A stretch of DNA of 64,000 nucleotides, taken from the NCBI RefSeq assembly GCF_902686445.1, contig NC_062214.1, positions 53,293,177 through 53,357,176 on the forward strand, given 5' to 3'. A program made the translations under genes and the position numbers. The notes under the pieces are model-generated. The model did no database searches. It worked only from the letters and a program-made list of their open reading frames with translations, and was not told where the DNA came from. The stretch comes from Sciurus carolinensis (lineage: Eukaryota > Chordata > Mammalia > Rodentia > Sciuridae). Shown one piece after another: positions 45,962 through 54,485 of this stretch. Positions within the stretch are counted from its first letter, which is position 1, and the number at the start of each line of letters is the position of its first letter.

Positions 45962-46040
45962 GACTGAAGGTCTGGCTCAGTGGTAGAGGGCTTGCCTAGC
46001 ATTGATGAGGCTCTGATTCAGTCCCTCACACACATCACGT
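45962..46040 (+). repeat. ID SINE
   Basis: 'ggtctggctcagtggtagag' to 'gctctgattcagtccctcac'; tail drifts into CA-rich sequence. Confidence 0.83.
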
Positions 46041-46481
46041 GCACACATGCACATGTGAGTCATACAGAGAACTACACTGAACACTACAAAATATTTTTGA
46101 AAGAAATTAAAGAAGACCTAAATAATGTGAAGATGTCCCCTATTTCTTGGACTGGAAGACAACAGTAAGATGCCAAAACTCCCTACAATGATGTGTGGTT
46201 CAATGCAACCCCAATGAAAATTCCAACTGCCTTTTCCAGAAACAGAAAAGCTTATCCTAAAAAATTCTAGTATCATTAGAATTGCAAGTGATCCTAGATG
46301 GACAAAACAATCTTGAAAAAGAAGAACAATATTGGAGAATTCATATTGCCAAAATTTAAGCTTATTACAAATCTATAATAATCAAGATAGTGTGGTACTA
46401 TCATAAGTGTACACATATAGATCAATGGAATAGAATTGAAAATCCAAAACAAGCCCATGTATCTATGGTCAATTGATTCTT

Positions 46482-46585
46482 AGGGATGGGGATATAGCTC
46501 AGTGTTAGTGAGCTTGCTTGGCACGTGCTGGGCTGTAGGTTTAATCCCCAGGACCACAACAAAACAAAACAACAACCAAAAACCC
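46482..46585 (+). repeat. ID SINE
   Basis: 'ggggatatagctcagtgtta' to 'ggtttaatccccaggaccac' then a CAAAA-rich tail; 'caattgattctta' flanks both sides as target duplication. Confidence 0.93.
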
Positions 46586-46698
46586 GAACAAATTGATTCT
46601 TAACTAGAGTCCCAAGATCACTCAGAGAAGAAAAGACTATTTCTACAAATGGTGCTGCAAAACCTTAATAACCACATGCAAAAGAATGAAGTTGGGGG

Positions 46699-46785
46699 AC
46701 TGGGGAGATAGCTCAGTCGGTTAGAGTGCTTGGCTTGCAGGCATGAGGCCCTGGGTTCGATCCCCAGCACTGCCAAAAAAAAAAA
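46699..46785 (+). repeat. Young ID SINE
   Basis: 'ggagatagctcagtcggtta' to 'gggttcgatccccagcactg', poly(A), and flanking AAAGAATGA duplication. Confidence 0.95.
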
Positions 46786-46884
46786 GAATGACCCTTACCT
46801 CATTCTTTACAAAATTAACTCAAAATGGATCAAAGGCCTAAACTAGAAAACTCTTAGGAAAAACAGGTATAAATTTTTGTGACC

Positions 46885-46975
46885 TTAAGGGCTGGGAATG
46901 TAGTTCAGTGGTAGAGCACTTGCCTAGCATGTGAGAGGCCTTGGGTTCCACCTTTAGCACCACACACATAAAAAA
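46885..46975 (+). repeat. ID SINE
   Basis: 'ctgggaatgtagttcagtgg' to 'gggttccacctttagcacca'; flanking 'tgtgacctt' repeated at both ends. Confidence 0.9.
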
Positions 46976-47691
46976 AAGTGTGACCTTGAATTAGGCAATA
47001 GTTCTTTAGATATGGCACGAAAAGCATAAGCAAACTCCTCCCACACACACACAAAACTGGAGTACTTCCAACTAAAAAACTTGTTTATCAATGGATGCCA
47101 TACAAAGAGAGTGAAAAGACAACCCACAGAATGGGAGAAAATATTGCAAACCATACATATGGTAAATGTATAGTATCCAGAACATATAAAGAACTCTTAC
47201 AAGTTAACAATAAAAAGCAACCCAATTAAAAATAGTAAGATCTCCAAAGAAGATACATAAAAGGTCAATGAGCATATGAAAAGATGCACAGCATCAGCAG
47301 TCATCTGGAAAATACAGATCAAAACCACAGTGTAATATCACTTCATACTTGCTAGGATGGCTATAATATTTTTTTAAAGTGATGGTGAAAATATGGCAAA
47401 ACTGAAACACTGCTAATGGAAACATAAACAGTGTAGATGCTTTGGAAAGCAGTTGGGTATGTCCTCAATAAATTAACATAGACTTGTCATATGACCCAGA
47501 AATTTTACTCCTAAGTATATTTTCAAAAGAATTGAAAATACATGTTCAAACACATGTGAATGGTCATAGCAGTATTATTTATAATATTCAAATTTGGAAA
47601 CAACCCAAATGTCTATCAACTGATAATTGGATAAACAAAATGAAGTATCTCCATACAATGAAATATTATTCAGTCATAAAAAGGAATGGAA

Positions 47692-47900
47692 GCTAGGCAT
47701 GGTGGTGCATGCCTGTAATCGCAGCAGCTCAGGAGACTGAGGCAGGAGGACTGTGAGTTCAAAGCCAGCCTCATCTACTTAGTGAGGCCCTAAGCAACTG
47801 GAAGAGACCCTATCTCTAAATAAAATATAAAAAAGGGCTGGGGATATTGTTCAGTGGTTAAGTACCCCTGGATTCAATCCCCAGTAAAAAAAAAAAAAGG
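47692..47900 (+). repeat. B1-ID composite SINE
   Basis: 'ctaggcatggtggtgcatgc', 'gaccctatctctaaataaaa', 'gggctggggatattgttcag' and poly(A); flanking 'aaaaggaatg' on both sides. Confidence 0.95.
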
Positions 47901-48384
47901 AATGAAATAGTGATAAATGCTGCAACATGGATGAATCTGAAAATATGCTAGGTAAAAGAACAGAGCGTAAAAGGTAATAAAATAACCAGAAGACCTATAT
48001 TTATAGAGACAAAACAGATTGGGGGTTATTAGGAGGAGAGAATGGGGAGTGAAATGAGATATTTTATGGGGTTGGTTGTATGAGAATATTCTAGAATTAG
48101 ATGGTTGTGACAGTTGCACCAGCTTGTAAACATGACAAAAAAAATCACTGAATTATACATTTTTAGATGATAGATTGTGATGGTGTGTGAATTAGATCTC
48201 AAATAGAAAAGCGGGCAAAAGACTTGAACAAGTGCTTCACCAAAGAGATTATACAGATAGAAAATAAGCACATGAAAATGTGTTCAATAAATTAAAATCA
48301 GGGTGACAAGAGGAACCTAAGGAGAAATGATGACTAAATATAATATGGTATCAGGGATGGAATCTTGGAACAAAAAAAGGTATT

Positions 48385-48470
48385 TAGGGGACATGATGGA
48401 ATATGTGCTTAGTGTGCATGAGGTCCTGGGTTCAATCTCCAGCACCAAAAGAAAACAACAAAAACAACAT
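48385..48470 (+). repeat. ID SINE, diverged
   Basis: 'gcatgaggtcctgggttcaa' and 'tctccagcaccaaaag' are clear; the A-box side is degraded. Confidence 0.78.
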
Positions 48471-49074
48471 CAAAAATGAATTTTAACCTGAACTAAGGAA
48501 AACTGAATGAAGTACAGACCTTAGTTAATTAATACTATATTAATGTTAATTTGTTATTTGTGACAAATGGATCAGACCATTCTAAGACATTAAAAAAGAT
48601 TAGTTTTTTAATATGGTGGAACTATTCAATATCTTGATTATGATTAATCTATACATGTATAAAATTCACAGAAAGGTATAACAAAAATAGTTTTACTGAA
48701 CATCAACTTAAAACATAAAATTTTAAAAAATGATTTGGAGGAATTGGAGAGTAATCCAGAGCCAGCAGAACCTGGAGAGTTAGCCCTTTAAAGAACAGAA
48801 CTGCACTGAATGAGATCGTATTTCCAAAGCTTTCCTCGGGACTCCCCAGTCTGCACAGTGGCTAATAGGGTGGCAAACACTTAATCCAGAAAGCCACAGA
48901 CTTCTTGTTTTAAGATACCAGTGGAGAAAGTTCATAGTTTTTAGAGAAACTTTAAACATTTTTTTAACCATTCCAGATATTTAATTTTTTTAATTTTTTT
49001 ACAAGCAAGAGTTTGTTAGCCAGGGTGAGAAATTAGCAAGACATGCAGCATAGAGACTGCATGGACCAAATGTC

Positions 49075-49280
49075 CAAGCTGGGCATGGTGGCACACACCT
49101 ATAATCCCAGCAGCTCGGGAGGCAGAGGCAGGAGGATCTAGAGTTCAGAGCCAGCTTCAGCAAAAATGAGGTGCTAAGCAACTCAGTGAAACCCTGTCTC
49201 TAAATAAAATAAAAAATAGGGCTGGGGATGTGACTCAGTAGTTTAGTGCCCCGGAGTTCAATCCTCCATACCCCCCAAAA
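49075..49280 (+). repeat. B1-ID composite SINE
   Basis: 'gctgggcatggtggcacaca', 'ctctaaataaaataaaaaat' and 'gggatgtgactcagtagttt'. Confidence 0.94.
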
Positions 49281-49344
49281 AAGAGTGAGCTTAATAGTAA
49301 ATTTGGGGTGTCATAATAAAGCATCAATGAAATCAAATAAGTAT

Positions 49345-49478
49345 TTTTTTATTTTATTTTTTGTTGTTGTTGGCAATGGACCTTTATTTTCTTTGTTTTT
49401 ATGTGGTGCTGAGAATCGAACCCAGTGCCTTGCACATGCTACGGAAGTGTTCTGCCACTAAGCCACAACCCCAGCCCC
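49345..49478 (-). repeat. ID SINE
   Basis: 'tttatgtggtgctgagaatc' to 'gccactaagccacaacccca'. 'atcaaataagtatt' on both sides is the target duplication. Confidence 0.94.
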
Positions 49479-50534
49479 ATCAAATAAGTATTAAGACATA
49501 ACTGTCTGTGAAAAAAAATTTATCAAACAGTATTAAGGTGACAGTATTAACTGGAATTCTAGAAGAAGAGAAAGTAGAGCAGGAAAAAATGCAAAGTAAT
49601 AACGGCAAAAAATTGGTGAAACACAAAATTTTATAGATTAAAAAATTCCAGGGAACCATATGATAAATATGAAGAAAACCACTCTGAGGTTTTAAAGCAG
49701 TCAGAGATGACACATTATAATGTGGAGAACAACAATTTGAGTTGTTGATTTCTCACCTGGAACCATGAAGCTCAGACATTAATAGAGAAAAAACTTTGAA
49801 GAGACATAAGAAAAAGAATATTAATATAGAACATTGTGTCCAACAGGATGAATGAAGATAAAATAAAGGTGTTTTCAAATAAAACTAAAGAATTCAGCCG
49901 CAGCAGATCTAAACCACAAGAAATGCTGAAGAAAATTCTTTGGTCTGAAGGGAAATAAGATCAGAGAAAAATCAGACCTTCAAAAAGGAATGAGGAGGAT
50001 CAGAAATGGTAAATATCTGAATAAATATCAATGCCTTTTTTCTTCTCGCTTTCTTTAAAACAGTTTAAAGCAAAAATAACTCTTGTGAAGTGTAAAATGT
50101 ATGTAGTTAAAATCCATATGACAAACATAGTATAAAAGATGGTCAGGAGATAGTGGTAAATCAACCTATATTGTCATGAGGCTACATTTGACATGAAATT
50201 GTACAATATCATTTCTAGGTAGGCTGTGAAAAGTTAAGCAGTTATATTGTAATCCTCAGAGAAAACAGGTATAAAACAGGTATTTTTCAATAGATAATTA
50301 AAATGGAATTCTTTAAAATCTCCAAATAAGTCATAAAAAGATAAGAATGGGAGAACAAAGAAACAAAAATCAGAACAAAAAGATAGAAAACAAACAAATA
50401 ATGGTATACCTAAATATTACCATATCAATTATTACATTAACTATCTAAGGACTAAACAGAATAATAGGCAGAGAATGCCAATATGAATTTAAAAAGCAAG
50501 ACTCGACACAATGCACTTTAAATATTAAGACATA

Positions 50535-50645
50535 GGGGCTGGGGTTGTGGCTCAGAGGTAAAGCGCTTGCCTAGCATGTGTGAAGCCCTGGGTTTGATTT
50601 TCAGCACCACATATAAATGAATAAAATAAAGGTCCATCAACATCT
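50535..50645 (+). repeat. ID SINE
   Basis: 'gggctggggttgtggctcag' to 'ggtttgattttcagcaccac' with the 'aataaaataaaggtccatca' tail. Confidence 0.94.
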
Positions 50646-50722
50646 AATACATATATACATATATATAAAACATCATATATATGTATGTTTTAGAATATAT
50701 ATATATATATATATAGAAAAAA
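50646..50722. repeat. AT-rich microsatellite
   Basis: TA/ATAT units grow out of the tail of the ID at 50535; a purer (AT)n block lies at about 50695-50716. Confidence 0.85.
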
Positions 50723-50737
50723 AATTTAAGATATAAA

Positions 50738-50865
50738 GCCAGACACAATGGTGCATGCCTGTAGTCCCAGATACTGAGTAGGCTGAGAAGTGAAAGATCA
50801 CTAGGAACCAGAAGTTCCAGACTAGCCTGGGCAACATAGTGAGATACCAGTTCAAAAATGAAAAC
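50738..50865 (+). repeat. 7SL-derived monomer SINE (FLAM/proto-B1 type)
   Basis: 'atggtgcatgcctgtagtcc', 'gaagttccagactagcctgg' and 'gcaacatagtgagata' are the left-monomer pattern without an attached ID unit, unlike the B1-ID copies elsewhere. Likely an old copy. Confidence 0.8.
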
Positions 50866-51290
50866 CAATTTAAAGATAAATAGATTGAAAGTAAATGACT
50901 GGTAAATGATATAGATGTAAATAATGAACATACTATCAGATAAAATAGACTTCAGATCAGAAAGCATTACCCAAGGTACAGAGAAACATTCATAATGATA
51001 AAAATTCAATTCATCAGAAAGATTTAATAATCATAAAATGTTTATATACCTAATAATAAAATTTCAAAATCCAGAATGAAATTTGACAGAATTAAAGGGA
51101 GAAATATAAGATCCTGTAATCATGGTTAGAAGTCTTGACACCCCTCTCAACTGACAGAAAAACTGAACAAAATACCCCAATAAAGTCATAGATGATCTAA
51201 ACATTATCAACCACCTTGGCCTAATTGAGGTCTATAAAATACTATACCCTGATCTGCAAAATACATACTTGCAAGTGTGCATATTATTTC

Positions 51291-51669
51291 CACCAGTATA
51301 GACCATATGTAATCCATAAAATAAACCTCAATAAAACTAAAGGAATTGAAATCAGACATTCTCCTCTGACCATAGTAGGATAGGTATGAAGCATCTGAGC
51401 ACCCCGGAGGTCAGTGAAAGGTGAACAGCTGCTACTGAGAGCAGGTGCAAGTGGCAGTGACGGCACAAGCAGGGCTTGCATAGGGTTGAATAGCAGGAGG
51501 AGGGAAAAGAGGACACCAGTTACCCACCTTGTACCCAGCCTCAGTCTCTGGCTTCTCACCTACCCCCAGAGTTGTAGGAGGAGGGGTTGCTATTGTCAGA
51601 CTGGCTGGGGCACTGATATCAGAACAGGGCCCCAGGGCTTCCTGCTTGGCCCCTTTATCTGCCCAAGGG
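51291..51669 (+). promoter_or_regulatory. Probable 5' region of the LRAT/PLAAT-like gene
   Basis: GC content rises from about 51400. No TATA box or CpG island stands out. The sequence just before the start codon is pyrimidine-rich ('ctttatctgcccaagg'), and no other exon is clear, so the transcript start cannot be placed. Confidence 0.35.
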
Positions 51670-51744
51670 ATGAACAGCTTTTCCTCTCTGCTCTGGCCAC
51701 AGAAGAAGAAGATTCTACAAGGTGTGGTGCGTGGCCACTACGAG
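51670..51744 (+). CDS. LRAT/PLAAT-like gene, exon 1
   Basis: Encodes 25 residues, MNSFSSLLWPQKKKILQGVV and then RGHYE, ending in phase 0 at the donor GTGAGC. The start context (AAGGGATGA) is acceptable. Alternatively the pyrimidine-rich 'ttttcctctctgctctggccacag' at 51679-51702 could be an acceptor, which would make this an internal exon beginning AAGAAGAAG in the same frame with the true start further upstream. The 3.3-kb intron after it holds a MIR pair, a B1-ID and a CA repeat. Confidence 0.65.
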
Positions 51745-54438
51745 GTGAGCTGCTTGAATTGGGGGCTTATTTCAGGTAGGATCACTGTGTGCCAAGAGGG
51801 GACTGGTAACCAAAGTCTCTCGTGGAAAAAAAAAAAAAAAAAAGGTCACAGTAGGAGCTCTAACCTTGTTCTGGCTAAAAGATGGCTGGCTGGGAGCAGT
51901 AACCCCACAGCCTTGCCTTCCACAGAGGTACTCTTGCCCAGGGCTAGACTGAAGAGTGAGGGCAGGGGCTGGAAGTTCAGGCCAAATCATGGCCCAGGCC
52001 TGATATATTGCCTCCACTGGGTTGAGGTCCTGTAAAGGCCTGGTTCTGTGAGAAAGGCAGGGTCCTGTGCCACAAAGAGAATGTCACCCTGTGCCCAGTC
52101 ACAGGTACCCCCACTACTCTGTTCCCCTGAAAGCCTTAGCCAAGGTGAGAGGAGGGGAAGCTCAAACCCCAAGCAAGGAACCTCAGTGGGGTGGGCTGTG
52201 TTGTCAGGCCAAGTGCCCCAAAATTGGAATGCTTTGTCCCCTCTGCTCTTATAGCTCCAGGGCCTAGCTCCTTTTCCTTTCTTACAAAGGAACAGATGAC
52301 TCAGCCAAATGAAAGTCAAGTGGAAGGGTGACTGTTTTACCAGGTCAGGAAGGATATAGGGGGTGAGTCTTCCTGGTGTAGAATCTGGGGAAGGGAGACC
52401 CCTGTGCTAAGATTATGAGAGAGGGAGTCCTCCACAGTGGTTAAGGACACAGAAGCTAAGCCAGATCATCTCAACTTGAATCCTGATTCTGCCACTTTCT
52501 ATCTTGTAACCTTAGCAAATTCCCCAAACTTCAGTTTCCTCATATATAAAATAACAATGAGGACAATATCTCCTTCATGACATTGTTGTTAGGCCTTAGC
52601 ACAATTTCTGGCAATAAATGCTATTATCGTTATGAATTGAGAACCATGCATAGACCTAGATTCCCTACTGAAGGGGCATGTTGTGATCCAGACTCTAACT
52701 TAAAGTCCAGGAGCCCAGATGACAGTGGCCAAAGTGCCTCCCTGCCAAACCCCAGTGGGAACTTTTAGAGGTAAAGTCAGAGGTGGGGCCCTGCTCTGTA
52801 GGGCCTTTCCAGCTGGGTGATTCCCTTTGAGCTCTGGGGCAGGGGTCACAGGGAGGCCACCAGCCTCTGAAGGCCCATTGTTCTTCTCCTCTGAGCTGAG
52901 AAAGATGTATTCTCCCCACCCTCCTCTTGGCACCCAAATCTGCATACTCAGGAGCAGACCTTAGATAAACCAACCCTGCCCTGCCCTCCTGCCTTGTCCA
53001 GTGCTTCACAATAGCTCTCTGACGTCTATCCCTCCAACTTTATTGTCCCCAGTTCACAGATGAGGAAGTTGAGGTCCAGAGAGAGGAAGTGGCTTATTTT
53101 ATGTCCCACATAGAAAGGTAACATTGCCAGTACTAGGTTTCAGTCACAGACAGCATTCTAGCACAGACTCTTAGGCACACCAAATGCACAACCACGCACC
53201 AACACACAAACTCACTGATGCAGTGCACAGTTTTAAGGGGACAACAGAGGCAGAGAGTCAGGCAGTGACGGCTGTTTTTTTGTTTTGTTTTGTTTTTCTC
53301 CCTAGATGAGCTTCACATCCCAGGTAACTGAAACAGAAATCCTTGGCTCATCTTGTCTTCTTCCAGGCAGGTGCCTACTGCCTCAACAGTGGGAAGGACA
53401 GCTCATCTTCTTCCACAGCTGTAACCTCTGTTTGGCCCAGTAGGTTTTGAGGGAGAATGAAGAAGGAAGAAAGGTGCACTCCCTATGTTGGGAGAGCATG
53501 ACCCAAGACCAAAGTGTTGTTCACATAAGTTTCTCCCTGTGGTCTTTTGAGGTCAAGGGTAACCAAATGTCCAAGTTTTCCTGGGTTCCTGGGATGGAAG
53601 ACTTTCAACTTTACAATATGCAAAGTCAGACAGACTGGGATGAGTTGGTTACCTGAATTGTCCACAGTTCCCAGTCAGAAAATGAGGCTCACTCAGCAAT
53701 AAGCAGAGGATATTCTAGGCTGTGGCCAGGAGAGAAAGGAAGGGTCAAGGGAGACACATGGTAAACCATATAATGGCTAGTATTATGCAGCATGGTCTTG
53801 GACAGCTTCTCATTTAAATATGAGTCCTTCCTATCCAAGTCAGATATGCTGGAGTCAACCCTTTCTTTCTTCACAAAGATGCCCAGAGACCTGGTATAAT
53901 GGGTCACTTCCTGTTCCCAGTTCTTCTGTTAGCCTGGGGGAGCTTAGTATACTAGGCCCTACCTTCACTCCCTTTCCCAGTCTCTGAGGCCAAAGCTTAG
54001 GCATAGCTCATGCAATAGAGCCATCCTCCCAAGTCCCCAAAACCCTCTGTTCCCAGTAGAGATAGGAAAAACCTGAACTAAACTGCATTTCTCATTTTAT
54101 CTTGTGGAGGAAGAACATGTGACTGATGTTTAGTACAAGGGACACAGGACACAAAATTATGCAGGCATATGTTAGCTGTGTGCACTCTGGTAAAGTTTGT
54201 GAACCTCAGTTTCTTTATCCTAAAAATAGTGATATTAGCCAGATATGGTGGTGTAACCTGTAATCCCAGCAACTTGGGAGGCTGGGGCAGCAGGATTGTC
54301 AAGTTCAAGGCCAGCCCAGGCAATTTAGTGAGACCCTGTCTCAAAATATAAAGGACCGGGGATGTAACTCAGTGGCAGTGATTGCCTAGCATGTGCGAGG
54401 CCCTGGATTTGATCCCCAGCAACACAACACACACACAC

Positions 54439-54485
<47 letters not shown>

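Larger units (their letters stand above)
45600..48295 (+). mobile_element. Old L1 (late ORF2 and 3' UTR), sense, with nested SINEs
   Basis: ORF2 sequence from about 45610 ('cttcccatataacatcagga', 'ctacaaggatgtctgccctt') through 'gtggtactatcataagtgta' (about 46393), 'caacccacagaatgggagaa' (47120) and 'gtctatcaactgataattgg' (47610), then 3' UTR to about 48290. A short open piece at 47484-47696 is the ORF2 C-terminus. Five SINEs are nested in it. Confidence 0.82.
49490..51290 (+). mobile_element. Ancient L1/HAL1 fragment, sense
   Basis: Segments such as 'aggtgttttcaaataaaact' (about 49867), 'gcagcagatctaaaccacaa' (49900) and, further right, 'agtcttgacacccctctcaa' (51132) followed by 'taatatgcaccaaat'-type sequence follow an old L1 order into the start of ORF2. 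No open frame. Interrupted by the elements at 50535-50862. Confidence 0.6.

Noticed and set aside
53305..53324. An 18-base micro-exon starting ATGAGC with good splice sites
   Set aside because: Not required by phase, and 18-base segments between splice-like motifs occur by chance in a 3-kb intron. Kept only as a possibility for the N-terminus.
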